From: Streptomyces sp. NBRC 110028
GTDB taxonomy: Bacteria > Actinomycetota > Actinomycetes > Streptomycetales > Streptomycetaceae
Length of the DNA: 64,000 nt
Direction of reading: 5' to 3'
Assembly: GCF_001417735.1 (NCBI RefSeq)
Contig: NZ_BBUZ01000026.1
Coordinates: 372,001 to 436,000 of the forward strand
Of the stretch, positions 34,460 through 43,625 are shown one piece after another. The notes under the pieces are model-generated. The model was not told the origin of the DNA. It saw nothing but the letters and a program-made list of their open reading frames with translations, and did no database searches. The position numbers and the translations under genes were made by a program. Every line of letters begins with the position of its first letter. Position 1 is the stretch's first letter.

Positions 34460-34512
34460 CGCGAACGCGGCCGGACGCGCGCCGCCCGGCGCCCCGTCCG
34501 GCCGCGTTCGCG
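34460..34512 (-). terminator. Terminator of the nitrilase operon
   Basis: Perfect 18-bp inverted repeat CGCGAACGCGGCCGGACG (34460-34477) / CGTCCGGCCGCGTTCGCG (34495-34512), loop 17 nt, located 33 bp beyond the nitrilase stop on the minus strand. Nothing else gene-like is visible between 34300 and 34544. Confidence 0.8.
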
Positions 34513-34544
34513 TGCCGGGTGGCGCGAGCCGGGAGCCCCTCCGG

Positions 34545-35357
34545 TCACAGCACCGGCTGCTCCGGGCCGAAGACGACACGGAACCGCCGGTTCGCGAGGC
34601 TGGGGTTCCTGGCGCGGACGGCCGCCACCCGCGCCTGGTCGATGTCGGCCGACGCCACGCCCGGAGCTTCACCCCCCGAGGCCGCCACATGGCCCATCGG
34701 GTCCACGATCAGGCTCTGGCCGGTGCAGACGGGGCCGGTCTGGCCACAGGCCAGGACATAGGCGGTGTTCTCGATCGCCCGGGCGCGGACCAGCGTGGTC
34801 CAATGGTCCTCCTTGGCCGGGCCGACCACCCAGGCAGCGGGCACGACGAGGGCCGTGGCCCCCGCGTCGACGAGGAACCGGGCCATCTCCGGGAACCGGA
34901 GGTCGTAGCAGGTCATGACGCCGAAGGTGACTCCCTCCAGGTCGAAGAGCAACGGCGAGGGCGCATGGGCCTGGACACGGTCCGACTCGCGGTACCCGAA
35001 GGCGTCGTAGAGGTGGACCTTGCGGTACACCCCGAGCGGATCGCCCTTGCGGTCCACCGCGAGGACGGCGTTGCTGGGCCGGTCGGCGCCGGTGGGCGGT
35101 GTCTCGGTCATGCCCGCCACGACGGCGATGCCGTGCTGGGAGGCCAGCGTGCTGATCGCGGTGGCGAACGGGCCGTCGATGTGCTCCGTGTGCGGGGTGA
35201 TGTCCGCTTCGGGGTCCGGGTTGGAGTACATGGCGTTCTCGGGCAGTACGACGAGCTGTGATCCCCGGGCGGCCGCCTGCCCGATCAGGGCTGCGGCGGC
35301 CTCGAGGTTGGCGGCCTTGTCGGTGGTGGCGCCGAACTGGCCGACGGTGGTGAGCAC
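34545..35357 (-). CDS. Carbon-nitrogen hydrolase (nitrilase superfamily)
   Basis: 270-residue amidase/nitrilase with the complete catalytic triad: Glu40 (VVLPENAMY), Lys113 (YRKVHLYD) and Cys150 (MTCYDLRFPE). Length and motifs fit the omega-amidase/Nit-like branch, which hydrolyses small amides, rather than true nitrilases. It lies 10 nt downstream of the HpaI-type aldolase, in the same operon, opposite to a GntR regulator. With the creatininase-family hydrolase and peptide-type importer of the same regulon it suggests breakdown of an imported amide or lactam. Confidence 0.9.
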   Translation of the reverse strand: MLTTVGQFGATTDKAANLEAAAALIGQAAARGSQLVVLPENAMYSNPDPEADITPHTEHIDGPFATAISTLASQHGIAVVAGMTETPPTGADRPSNAVLAVDRKGDPLGVYRKVHLYDAFGYRESDRVQAHAPSPLLFDLEGVTFGVMTCYDLRFPEMARFLVDAGATALVVPAAWVVGPAKEDHWTTLVRARAIENTAYVLACGQTGPVCTGQSLIVDPMGHVAASGGEAPGVASADIDQARVAAVRARNPSLANRRFRVVFGPEQPVL

Positions 35358-35367
35358 GATCTGTCTC

Positions 35368-36126
35368 CTAGCGGTGCGGGTGGAGGGCGGCGGTCAGTTC
35401 GGTGGTCTCGGCGAGAACCGTCCGGAAGCCGGCCATGAGGGCGCCGTGCTCCATGGTGAGGACCAGTTGGTCGGCCCCGTGGGTCAGCGCGAACTCCTTC
35501 TCCGCCGCGGACCAGGCCGGCAGCACCCAGGGCTTGCCGGCGGCGCGCGCCGCCTCCGCCACGGTCCGGAGGTCGGCGAAGTCGCCGGCGGACCTGGTGT
35601 AGGCGCCCCGCTCACGCCGCATGGAGAGGTCACTGGGGCCGATGAAGACACCGTCGACCGTGGGGAGCGCCAGGATGTCCTCGATCTCGTCGAGCGCGCC
35701 GGCGTCCTCGATCATCGGGTACACCCGGGTCCCGCGGTCCTGCCGCGCGATCCAGTCGTCGTCGAAGCCGCCGTAGCGCGCGGTGCGGCCGCCGGCGAAG
35801 CTCCGGTCGCCCAGGGGCGGGAACTTGGCGAAGGCGCAGACGGTGGCGGCGTGCACGGCGTTCTCGATGTGGGGGACCACGACCGCGGTGGCGCCGAAGT
35901 CGAGGGCCTGCTGGATCGGCCCGCGCTCCGGCCCCAGCACCTTCGCCAGCACATCGAGGTTCAGCTGCCGGAGGAACGGGATGAAGCGTTCGAGGTCGGC
36001 GAGATCGAAGGAGCCGTGCTCGATGTCCAACACCACCGCGCCATAGCCGAGTTGGGCGACGATCTCGGCCGCTGCGACGCTCGGGCCGGACAGCCAGGCG
36101 GCGTATCTGCGGTTCTGCTCAGGCAC
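35368..36126 (-). CDS. HpcH/HpaI-family aldolase
   Basis: 252-residue class II pyruvate aldolase-like protein: VVLDIEHGSFDLADLERF (about residues 31-48, catalytic His), PHIENA, and VFIGPSDLSMRRERG. Family members cleave 2-keto-4-hydroxy acids to pyruvate and an aldehyde with a divalent metal. Start is GTG at 36126, with GGAG 8 nt upstream. First gene of a two-gene unit with the nitrilase; 56 bp separate it from the divergent GntR gene, and the operator lies in that gap. Confidence 0.88.
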   Translation of the reverse strand: MPEQNRRYAAWLSGPSVAAAEIVAQLGYGAVVLDIEHGSFDLADLERFIPFLRQLNLDVLAKVLGPERGPIQQALDFGATAVVVPHIENAVHAATVCAFAKFPPLGDRSFAGGRTARYGGFDDDWIARQDRGTRVYPMIEDAGALDEIEDILALPTVDGVFIGPSDLSMRRERGAYTRSAGDFADLRTVAEAARAAGKPWVLPAWSAAEKEFALTHGADQLVLTMEHGALMAGFRTVLAETTELTAALHPHR

Positions 36127-36150
36127 TGCGGAACTCCTTCATGAAAGCTG

Positions 36151-36168
36151 GTATACATTGGGTATACA
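36151..36168. promoter_or_regulatory. GntR/FCD operator between the divergent genes
   Basis: Direct repeat GTATACATTGGGTATACA: two GTATACA half-elements 11 bp apart in the 56-bp gap between aldolase and regulator. A near copy (GTATACATGGGGTCTAC) stands before the ABC-transporter operon at 42953, linking the two units. AT-rich GTATAC elements are typical FCD-type GntR sites. Confidence 0.75.
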
Positions 36169-36182
36169 TGCAAAGGGGCGAG

Positions 36183-36863
36183 ATGGACTGGTCATTCGAC
36201 GAAGGTCAGCCCGCTACGGCCGGTGAGCGGGCCTACCGGTGGGCGAAGGAGGCGATCCTCTGCGGTCGGTTCCCCGAGGGGACCTTCCTGGAGGAGAAGA
36301 TGGTCTCCGACGAGGCGGGGGTGTCGCGGACGCCGGTGCGCGAGGCGCTCCACCGGCTGGCGGCGGAGAGATTCATCGACCTGCTTCCGCGGCGCGGCGC
36401 CCAGGTGCGCCGAGTGACGGCCGGAGAGCTCTTTGAGACCTACGAGATGCGGCAGGTCCTCGAGATCCACGGGTTCAGGATTCTCTGTGTGAAACACATC
36501 GAGCCTCCCGCCGACCTCACCGGGCTTCTGGACGCCATGGAGGATCCGGACACGCTGGCGCGGTGCCGGGCCGGGGACCGCGAGGCCATCGCCGAGCACG
36601 CGAAGATGGATTTCCTCTTCCACTTCTCCTTCGTGAAGGCGACGGGAAACAGCGTCCTGGTCGACCTCTACCGAAGCCTCCAGCCGAGGCATCAGCGGAT
36701 CGGGGTCAGAGCCGTCTCGGTCCGCCCCAAGAGGCTGACGGTCATCGGCCCGGAGCACCGGGCGCTGCTGGAGGCGCTGAGGGTGCACGACTTCGACGCC
36801 GCCGAGCACACACTGCGCCGCCATCTGCAGCCGGACGAGCAGGTGCTCTCGCACCTGCCCTGA
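36183..36863 (+). CDS. GntR-family (FCD) transcriptional regulator
   Basis: 226-residue regulator from ATG 36183 (AAGGGG 4 nt upstream); the ATG at 36168 overlaps the operator and is less likely. Winged HTH residues about 15-75 (EEKMVSDEAGVSRTPVREALHRL) and an all-helical FCD ligand domain (MDFLFHFSFVKATGNSVLVDLYRSL; HRALLEALRVHDFDAAEHTLRRHL). It controls the divergent aldolase/nitrilase pair and probably the transporter operon whose promoter carries the same site. Confidence 0.9.
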   Translation: MDWSFDEGQPATAGERAYRWAKEAILCGRFPEGTFLEEKMVSDEAGVSRTPVREALHRLAAERFIDLLPRRGAQVRRVTAGELFETYEMRQVLEIHGFRILCVKHIEPPADLTGLLDAMEDPDTLARCRAGDREAIAEHAKMDFLFHFSFVKATGNSVLVDLYRSLQPRHQRIGVRAVSVRPKRLTVIGPEHRALLEALRVHDFDAAEHTLRRHLQPDEQVLSHLP

Positions 36864-36889
36864 CCAGGGCCCCGGTGGGCGACGGCGGG

Positions 36890-38566
36890 TCACTTCGCCG
36901 TCGCCTGCCAGAGCCTGCGGCGCTCGGCCTGCTCCGCCGGGTCGGGCACCGGCGCGGCCGCCACCAGCCTGCGCGTGTAGTCGGTGCGCGGGTTGTTCAG
37001 CACCTCGCCGGCGGGGCCGTGCTCGACCAGCCGGCCGTGCTGCAGTACGGCGACCTCGTGGGCCAGCAGCTCGACCACGCCCAAGTCGTGGCTGATGAAC
37101 AGGCAGGAGAAGCCGAGCCTGTCCTGCAGTTCCTGGAAGAGCCGCAACACGGTGGCCTGGACGGAGACGTCGAGGGCGGAGGTGGGTTCGTCGGCGATGA
37201 GCAGTTCCGGCTCCAGGGCCAGCGCGCGGGCGATGCCCACACGCTGGCGCTGACCGCCGGAGAGTTCGTGCGGAAACCTGTCGGTCCAGCCGGAGGGCAG
37301 CTCGACCTGGTCGAGGAGGTCGCGCACACGCCTGCGGATGGCGGAGCGGTCCGCGAAGCGGTTGATGATCATGGGGGCGGCGATCGAGTCCCCGATCGAC
37401 AGCCGGGGATTCAGCGACGACCCCGGGTCCTGGAAGACCATCGAGTACTTCCCGCGGAAGTCCCGCAGCGCCCGGCCCCGCAGGCGCGTCACGTCGGTGC
37501 CGCAGATCTCCACCGAGCCGGCCGAGGCCCGCGCCAGGCCGACGATCGCCCGGCCGATGGTGGACTTGCCGGAGCCCGACTCGCCAACCAGACCGAGGAC
37601 CTTGCCCTTGTCGATGGCCAGGCTCACGCCGTGCACGGCCTTGAAGCCCTTGCGGCCCAGCCGTCCGGGATATTCGACCTCCAGGTCGCTGACCCGGAGC
37701 GTCGCGGCCCCACCCGGTGCGGCGCCGGGGGCGGCCGGTGCCGGTTCCGTGCGGCCGCCGGCCCGCCGGCGCGGCACCGCGGCGAGCAACCGGCGGGTGT
37801 ACTCGTGCTGCGGGTCGGAGAAGAGCGTGTCGACCGGGGCCTCCTCGACGACCTCGCCCCGCCGCATGACCACCACCCGGTCGGCGAGGTCGGCGACGAC
37901 CCCCATGTCATGGGTGATGATGACGACCGCCGAACCGAGATCCTTCTGCAGGCGGCGGAGCAGTTCCAGGATCTCCGCCTGCACCGTGACGTCCAGCGCC
38001 GTGGTCGGCTCGTCGGCGATGATGACCTCCGGCGAGTGGGAGACCGCCATGGCGATCATCGCGCGTTGGCGCTGCCCGCCGGAGAGCTGGTGCGGGTAGC
38101 TGTCGATGCGGCGCTCCGGCTCCGGGATGCCGACCTCCGTCAGAAGCTGGAGCGCCCGCGCCCGGGCCTCGGCGGCCGGCACGGGCTCGTGGCAGCGGAT
38201 CGCCTCGATGATCTGCTCGCCGATGGTGTGGACGGGGTTGAGGGCCGTCATCGGCTCCTGGAAGATCATCGCGATCCGCTTGCCCCGGATGGCCCGCAGA
38301 CCCTCGGCGTCGAGATCGAGCAGTTCCGTGCCGTCGAAGCGGATGCTGCCGTCGCGTCGGCATCCCGGCCCCAGCAGACCGAGCACGGACATCGAGCTGA
38401 CGGACTTGCCGGAGCCCGACTCCCCGACCAGCGCGACCACCTCGCCCTTGGCCACGGAGAAACTGACGTCCCGCACGGCGGGTGTCCAGGCACCGGCGAT
38501 CCGGAAGTCCACCGAGAGCCCCTCGACCGAGAGGATCGGGTCGGATGAAGTCGTACCGTTTGTCAT
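36890..38566 (-). CDS. Dual ABC ATPase of a dipeptide-type importer (DppD-DppF fusion)
   Basis: 558-residue protein with two complete nucleotide-binding domains. Domain 1: Walker A GESGSGKS (48-55), signature LSGGQRQRAMIA, Walker B VIIADEPT. Domain 2: Walker A GESGSGKS near residue 325, signature LSGGQRQRVGIA, LLIADEPTSALD, each followed by the oligopeptide-ATPase C-terminal zone. The fusion of both ATPases in one chain is common in actinobacteria. Start ATG 38566 preceded by AGGAGA. Last gene of the transporter operon, 17 nt after the creatininase-family gene. Confidence 0.93.
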   Translation of the reverse strand: MTNGTTSSDPILSVEGLSVDFRIAGAWTPAVRDVSFSVAKGEVVALVGESGSGKSVSSMSVLGLLGPGCRRDGSIRFDGTELLDLDAEGLRAIRGKRIAMIFQEPMTALNPVHTIGEQIIEAIRCHEPVPAAEARARALQLLTEVGIPEPERRIDSYPHQLSGGQRQRAMIAMAVSHSPEVIIADEPTTALDVTVQAEILELLRRLQKDLGSAVVIITHDMGVVADLADRVVVMRRGEVVEEAPVDTLFSDPQHEYTRRLLAAVPRRRAGGRTEPAPAAPGAAPGGAATLRVSDLEVEYPGRLGRKGFKAVHGVSLAIDKGKVLGLVGESGSGKSTIGRAIVGLARASAGSVEICGTDVTRLRGRALRDFRGKYSMVFQDPGSSLNPRLSIGDSIAAPMIINRFADRSAIRRRVRDLLDQVELPSGWTDRFPHELSGGQRQRVGIARALALEPELLIADEPTSALDVSVQATVLRLFQELQDRLGFSCLFISHDLGVVELLAHEVAVLQHGRLVEHGPAGEVLNNPRTDYTRRLVAAAPVPDPAEQAERRRLWQATAK

Positions 38567-38583
38567 GGCGTCTCCTCGGACGG

Positions 38584-39411
38584 TCACGCGGGACGGGCGG
38601 GGGGCTGCTTCGTGGAGGTGTTCCGGTCGTATTCCTGGAGGTAGGCGGAGCAGAATCCGATCACCCGCTCGATCCAGATCCGGCCCGTGCTCGCGCTCCC
38701 CAGGCTCACGTCGCCGGTGCATCCGGTCGGACTGACCTCGGAGAAGTCCCACAGGACGGTGCCGCGGACGTCGTAGCCGGGGATCGCCGCCTCGTTGTAG
38801 CTGGTCGGCGCCCAGCCGGCGGCGGACTCCAGGCCGCCGGCGACGGCGAGGTCGCCGCGCACCTGGTCGGGGAAGAGCGCGAGCATCGCGGAGTGCTCGG
38901 GTTCCGCCCCGTGGCCGTACGCCGTGGCCGGGTCGTCGTACACGTCCCGCATGAGCGCGTAGCCCAGTTGCCAGGGGTAGAGGTGCCCGACCAGGATCCC
39001 GAAGTCGCGCCGCGCGTCGAGACCCGCACCGGTGACCGGCCCGACGTTGCCGCCATTGTTGTCGATGACGACGATGCGCCGGAACCCGGACCGGACCAGT
39101 GCCTCGATGAGTTCGTAGGTGACCGTGCGCAGCGTCGCCTGACTCAGGGACAGGTTGCCGGGGTATCCGCGGAAGGTGCCGGAGTGCCCGTAGTGGAGCG
39201 CGGGTGCGACGTAGCAGTTGTCGTTGTCCTTCGCCAGCCGGTCGGCCACCCACTCGGCGACGATGGAGTCCTCGTGGATCGGCAGGTGCGGCCCGTGCTG
39301 CTCGACCGCGCCGATGGGCAGCAGGATGATCGGGTCCTGCTCGGCCAGCTGCTCGACCTGGGTCCAGGAGAGTTCGCCGAGCCGGTGGGTGGTGGGGAGG
39401 GCCTCGGACAT
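38584..39411 (-). CDS. Creatininase-family amidohydrolase
   Basis: 275-residue hydrolase of the creatinine amidohydrolase superfamily. The metal site is intact: Glu37 and His39 (GAVEQHGPHLP), Asp47 (HEDSIV), and the GHGAEPEHSAM loop near residue 156. It is embedded inside a dipeptide-type ABC operon, between the permease and ATPase genes, which argues that it acts on the imported compound by opening a cyclic amide or cleaving a formamide-like bond. The actual substrate is not deducible. Confidence 0.88.
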   Translation of the reverse strand: MSEALPTTHRLGELSWTQVEQLAEQDPIILLPIGAVEQHGPHLPIHEDSIVAEWVADRLAKDNDNCYVAPALHYGHSGTFRGYPGNLSLSQATLRTVTYELIEALVRSGFRRIVVIDNNGGNVGPVTGAGLDARRDFGILVGHLYPWQLGYALMRDVYDDPATAYGHGAEPEHSAMLALFPDQVRGDLAVAGGLESAAGWAPTSYNEAAIPGYDVRGTVLWDFSEVSPTGCTGDVSLGSASTGRIWIERVIGFCSAYLQEYDRNTSTKQPPARPA

Positions 39412-39456
39412 CTGGTTCCTTTCACTGTGGGTGGTGCCGCCGGGGAGACGACGCGG

Positions 39457-40350
39457 TCAGGAACTCCTGTCGCGACGGCGCGGGTCGAGCAGGTCGCGCA
39501 TGCCGTCACCGAAGACGTTGAGCGCGAGGACGATGAGGATGATCAGCACCGAGGGGTAGATCAGCAAGGTGGGCTGGACCTCGAGGAAGTCGCGTCCGGA
39601 GCCGACCATCGAGCCCAGGGACGGCAGGGGCGGCTGGGCCCCGAGGCCGAGGAAGCTCAGGCCGGCCTCCATCTGGATGGCGAAGCTCACCGAGAGGCTG
39701 AGCTGCACGATCACGGGGGCGGCGACATTCGGCAGGATCGTCCGCAGGGCGATGACGGCCGGGCGCGTGCCCATGATCTCCGCGGCCTCGACGTACTCCA
39801 CGTGCCGGATCGCGAGCACCTGGCTGTAGACGATCCTGGTGAACCGGGGGATGTAGAGGACGCCGATCACCAGCACCACGTTGGCCAGGGCCGGGCCGAG
39901 CACCGCCACCACCGCGATCGCCAGCACGATCGGCGGGAAGCTGAGCAGGATGTCGATGCCGCGCATGATGACGAGCGAGACCGGGCGGCCGGCGTATCCG
40001 GCCAGCAGTCCCAGCACGACCCCGAGCACGGCGGCCACCAGGACGGCCGACAGGGCCACGCCCAGGGAGGTGGAAAGTCCGATGAGTAGCCGGGAGACGA
40101 CATCGCGGCCGAAGTCGTCGGTCCCCAGGACCCCGCCGGAGGAGAGCGGTCTGCCGACGATCTCGCGGTAGTCGTGCGGGGCGATCAGCGGTGCGAAGAT
40201 CGCGAGGAAGGCGACCAGCAGCAGGAAGGCACCCGCCACGGAGGTCCTGCGGTTCGCCACCATCCGTGCGAGGAAGGACTTCTTGCCGCTGCCGCCGCTC
40301 GTCGGCGCATCCGGCAGGGCCGGCACCAGGGGGTGTGAAACGGTGCTCAT
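39457..40350 (-). CDS. Dipeptide-type ABC permease (DppC)
   Basis: 297-residue permease: N-terminal DppC-type segment then six membrane spans; the EAA-like loop reads EYVEAAEIMGTRPAVIALRTILP (around residues 185-205). It follows the partner permease by 2 nt and precedes the creatininase-family gene by 45 nt. Confidence 0.93.
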   Translation of the reverse strand: MSTVSHPLVPALPDAPTSGGSGKKSFLARMVANRRTSVAGAFLLLVAFLAIFAPLIAPHDYREIVGRPLSSGGVLGTDDFGRDVVSRLLIGLSTSLGVALSAVLVAAVLGVVLGLLAGYAGRPVSLVIMRGIDILLSFPPIVLAIAVVAVLGPALANVVLVIGVLYIPRFTRIVYSQVLAIRHVEYVEAAEIMGTRPAVIALRTILPNVAAPVIVQLSLSVSFAIQMEAGLSFLGLGAQPPLPSLGSMVGSGRDFLEVQPTLLIYPSVLIILIVLALNVFGDGMRDLLDPRRRDRSS

Positions 40351-40352
40351 GA

Positions 40353-41297
40353 TCAGTTGTCCTCCGCCCGGGGGTCGATGGCCCTGACCACCAGGTCTCC
40401 GACCAGGTTGATCAGGATGACGATGGTCGCGACGGCCAGCACCACGGCTTGGATGACGGGGTAGTCACGCTGTCCCACGGCGGCCATCAGCAGGGAACTC
40501 ATGCCGGGCCAGCCGAAGATGGTCTCCACCAGGACCGTGCTGCCGATGAGCGTGGTCAGCTCCACCGTGGTCGCCGAGACCACCGGCAGCAGGGCGGTGC
40601 GCAGGGCGTGGCGGTTGATCACGTGCCGTTCGGCCAGCCCCTTGGAGCGGGCGGTGCGCACGTAGTCCGCGGTGAGCGTCTCGAGCATGGCCGCCCTGGT
40701 CATCCTGGTGATCACGGCGCACGACGCCGCGGTCAGCGTGATCACCGGCAGCACCAGCGTCTGCAGATGGGTGAGGGGGTCCTCCAGAGGCGAGGTGAAG
40801 CGGCGCGGCGGCAGGACGGGGACGAGGAACGCGAAGACGAGCAGCAGCAGGGTGCCGACGACGAAGACCGGCAGGGAGATGCCGAAGATGGACCCCGCGA
40901 CCAGCGCGTGGTCCGCCGGCCGGTCGGCACGGGTGGCGGCCAGCCTGCCGAGGATGATCCCGACGACCAGGGCGATGGCCAGGGCGACGAGGACCAGTTC
41001 GAGGGAGTTGCCGATCCGGGACGGCAGATCCTGCATCACCTCCCGGCCGCTGATCAGGGAGGTGCCCAGGTCGCCCTGGAACAGCCGCCCCCAGAACCCG
41101 AGGAACTGCCGCAGGAACGGCTCATCGAGGTGCATCGCCTGCCGGGTCTGGGCGATCTGCTCCTCCGTGGCGGCGTCGCCGAGGACGGCCCGTGCGGGGT
41201 CGCCCGGTATGAGGCGCACCAGGAAGAAGACGATGCTTCCGACGACGAACAACTGCACGGCCGCCTGGGCGAACCGTCTGAGAAGGAAGAGTTTCAC
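40353..41297 (-). CDS. Dipeptide-type ABC permease (DppB)
   Basis: 314-residue permease. Start is GTG at 41297, overlapping the binding-protein stop as GTGA; the longer frame to 41342 lies within that gene and is rejected. DppB hallmarks: FFLVRLIPGDPARAVLG (about residues 21-37), HLDEPFLRQF, and the EAA-type loop YVRTARSKGLAERHVINRHALR. Confidence 0.93.
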   Translation of the reverse strand: MKLFLLRRFAQAAVQLFVVGSIVFFLVRLIPGDPARAVLGDAATEEQIAQTRQAMHLDEPFLRQFLGFWGRLFQGDLGTSLISGREVMQDLPSRIGNSLELVLVALAIALVVGIILGRLAATRADRPADHALVAGSIFGISLPVFVVGTLLLLVFAFLVPVLPPRRFTSPLEDPLTHLQTLVLPVITLTAASCAVITRMTRAAMLETLTADYVRTARSKGLAERHVINRHALRTALLPVVSATTVELTTLIGSTVLVETIFGWPGMSSLLMAAVGQRDYPVIQAVVLAVATIVILINLVGDLVVRAIDPRAEDN

Positions 41298-42886
41298 GCT
41301 GTCTTCTCCATCCAGGTCCGGCGCAGGGCCACGGCGGTCCACGCACCCTTCGATGGGTGCTGGTAGCCCTTGACGTAGTGGTAGTGGGCCTCCCCCTGCT
41401 CACGGCGGACGGTGTAGGCCATCGGGACCAGCTTCAGCGCCCGCCGTTCCGCCTCCAGGTAGATCTCGTCGCGCAGCGCGGGGTCGGCCGTCCGCCGCCC
41501 CTGGACGAGGAGTTCGTCGATCCGGTCGTCCTGGAAGTCGAGGTTCATCGCGAAGGCGCCGGTGCCGCCGATGAAGTCGACGAGGGAGGCGGGGTCGCCG
41601 AACTTGGGCGCCGTCCCCCAGGAATGGACCGGGAACGACTTGGCGGCCACACTGGCCCGGAAGGTCAGCCACTCCTGCTGGGTGAGTTCCGGCTTCAGGC
41701 CGGCCGCGCGCAGACCGGGCAGCATGGCCTGCGCCGGCCGGGAGATCACCGAGTACGAGCTGGTGGTGACGACCGGCAGCGCGAGCCCCTCCTGCCCCGC
41801 CTGCTTGAGCAGGAACCTCGCCTGCTCCGGGTCGTACGGCATCGAGCCGTCGAGTTGCCCCGCGTAGCGGGCGAAGGAGCCGGACATGAGCCCTCCTTCC
41901 ATGGGCTGTCCGTGCCCCAGCAGCGCGGTGTCGAGGACCGAGCGCCGGTTGATCGAGAGGGCGACCGCCTTACGGACCCGGACGTCGTCGAAGGGCGGCT
42001 TGCTGGTCACGAACCCGACGAAACCGAAGCCGAAGGTCCGGTCCGAGGCGAACCGCAAGCGGGGGTTGCGGGTGATGACGCCGACGTGGGTGGCCGGGAC
42101 GTAGTCGATCATGTCCACGGTGGCCGTGCGCAGTGCCGTCACCCGGGCGTAGTCGTCGCCCATGGGCTGGAAGACGATTCCGTTGAGGTACGGCAGTTCC
42201 GGCTCGAAGTACTCGTCGAACCGGACGAAGGTGGTACTGACGCCCGGGATCCGCTCCACGAAGCGGAACGGGCCGGTACCCATCATCTGGATCTTGGTGT
42301 CGGCGCCCGACTCGATCCACCGCTTCGAGACGACGTTGGACGTCGGTGCCGCCAGGGCGAACGGGAAGGCCACGTCGGGCTGCGTCAGGTGGAACACCAC
42401 CGTGGTGGCGTCGGCCGCCTCGACGGACTTCACCCCGGCGAGCAGCTGACCCGAGGTGGCCGCGGTCTCCTTGTCCATCATCCGGCGGAAGGAGAAGACC
42501 ACGTCCTCGGCGGTCATCACCGACCCGTCGTGGAAGGCGACCTTCGGCCGCAGTCTGACCTTGTACGTGCGCCGACCCGCCCAGCCGAACTCGGACGCGA
42601 GGTCGGCGACGATTGCTCCGGAGCCGTCGTACTGAAGCAGGCCGTTGTACACGAGCTGTCGCAGGTAGTCGGAGGCGGTGCCGGTCGAGACGTGCGGGTC
42701 CAGGTTGGCCGGGTCGGTGGAGAGCCCGAAGTGGAGGACCCCGCCCCGGTTCGGACCGTCGGCCTTCGAGTGGACGGCCTCCATGGATTCGGGCAGGGTC
42801 ACCGGATTTCCGCAGGCCGCCAAAGTGGTCGTTCCCAGTGCGGCGGCGCCTCCCCTGAGGAAGACCCGCCTGTTCATCACTCCCAT
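41294..42886 (-). CDS. Dipeptide-type ABC substrate-binding lipoprotein (family 5)
   Basis: 530-residue binding protein. The signal has a twin-arginine motif NRRVFLRGG (residues 5-13) and a lipobox TLAAC (Cys25), so it is probably exported by Tat and lipid-anchored. Family 5 blocks: NLDPHVSTGTASDYLRQLVYNGL, YKVRLRPKVAFHDGSVMTAEDVVFSF. GGAG stands about 5 nt before ATG 42886. First gene of the transport operon, under the GntR-type operator 65 bp upstream. Substrate likely a small peptide or amide. Confidence 0.91.
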   Translation of the reverse strand: MGVMNRRVFLRGGAAALGTTTLAACGNPVTLPESMEAVHSKADGPNRGGVLHFGLSTDPANLDPHVSTGTASDYLRQLVYNGLLQYDGSGAIVADLASEFGWAGRRTYKVRLRPKVAFHDGSVMTAEDVVFSFRRMMDKETAATSGQLLAGVKSVEAADATTVVFHLTQPDVAFPFALAAPTSNVVSKRWIESGADTKIQMMGTGPFRFVERIPGVSTTFVRFDEYFEPELPYLNGIVFQPMGDDYARVTALRTATVDMIDYVPATHVGVITRNPRLRFASDRTFGFGFVGFVTSKPPFDDVRVRKAVALSINRRSVLDTALLGHGQPMEGGLMSGSFARYAGQLDGSMPYDPEQARFLLKQAGQEGLALPVVTTSSYSVISRPAQAMLPGLRAAGLKPELTQQEWLTFRASVAAKSFPVHSWGTAPKFGDPASLVDFIGGTGAFAMNLDFQDDRIDELLVQGRRTADPALRDEIYLEAERRALKLVPMAYTVRREQGEAHYHYVKGYQHPSKGAWTAVALRRTWMEKTA

Positions 42887-42952
42887 GACATCTCCACCCG
42901 CCAGGCCCGGGATGGGGCCGTTCCGAAGAATGATTCACCACGTATGGCGCAT

Positions 42953-42969
42953 GTATACATGGGGTCTAC
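42953..42969. promoter_or_regulatory. Second GntR-type operator, before the importer operon
   Basis: GTATACATGGGGTCTAC at 42953-42969 matches the site at 36151 in 15 of 17 positions. It lies 66 bp upstream of the binding-protein start. This ties the importer to the GntR regulator at 36183. Confidence 0.65.
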
Positions 42970-43106
42970 TTGACCGTCAACGGGATGGACCGCATGTGTG
43001 TCCGATGGTTTTCGGCCAGAGGAATGCATCGCGTTCCGGCCAGGCTAATCGGGGAGGCGCACGGGTGACCGGTCCCGGTTGTCCGGTTTGGGAGGTGATC
43101 GGGTCC

Positions 43107-43144
43107 GGGCCCGGGGAGCAAGGGTGCTCCGCGGAGCCGGGCCC
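43107..43144 (-). terminator. Hairpin after the discoidin-domain remnant
   Basis: GGGCCCGG GGAGCA (43107-43120) pairs with TGCTCC (43125-43130) and CCGGGCCC (43137-43144), with a 6-nt bulge on one side. It lies beyond the stop of the minus-strand remnant at 43294 and looks like its original terminator. Apart from this hairpin and the operator, the 407 bp from 42887 to 43293 hold nothing gene-like. Confidence 0.55.
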
Positions 43145-43293
43145 CAGCGGCGCCGATGTCAGCCGGCCGCTACTGCCGCTACCGCGCCTCGGCCACGCGT
43201 CCGTCCGGCCGGACGCTCCCCGCGTGGCCCTGGTCGGGTCGGCCAAGGTCAAACCCACCCGCCGGAAAACAGCCACATCACCCGGTATTGGGG

Positions 43294-43623
43294 CTAGTTC
43301 TCCTGGGCCGCGTAGGCGGCCACCGACCAGGGGGAGTAGCCGAAGCGGGTGGCGCGCTCGACGCCCTGGACGCGGATGAAACGCGTGTCCGGGGCGTCCA
43401 TGCCGATCGACTCCCGCCCGCCCTTCCCATGGGCGACTGTCGCCGCCTCGCGCCAGGTGCGGCCGTCCCCGGAGACCTGGACGCGGTAGCGGGAGGCGTA
43501 CGCGTCCTGCCAGGTCAGCTCCAGGCGGCCGATCCGGGCCGGGTGGGCCGGCTCCAGCTGGAACCAGGCGCCGTCCTCGGCCCGGGAGGACCAGCGGGTA
43601 TCCGACTTGCCGTCGATCGGCAC
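43294..43623 (-). pseudogene. F5/8 type C (discoidin) domain remnant
   Basis: The C-terminal 109 codons of a carbohydrate-binding discoidin domain: IDGKSDTRWSS at the start, WFQLEP, RIGRLELTWQDAYASRYRVQVSGDG (in parts) and a FIRVQGVERAT end. Such domains end large secreted glycoside hydrolases. The rest of the gene is gone: at about 43625 the sequence changes to a transposase in another frame. No start or signal peptide, so not expressed as a functional protein. Confidence 0.75.
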
Positions 43624-43625
43624 GG

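Noticed and set aside
43079..43297. A short plus-strand gene in the spacer
   Set aside because: Arg-rich product with no start site of quality; the region carries a hairpin terminator.
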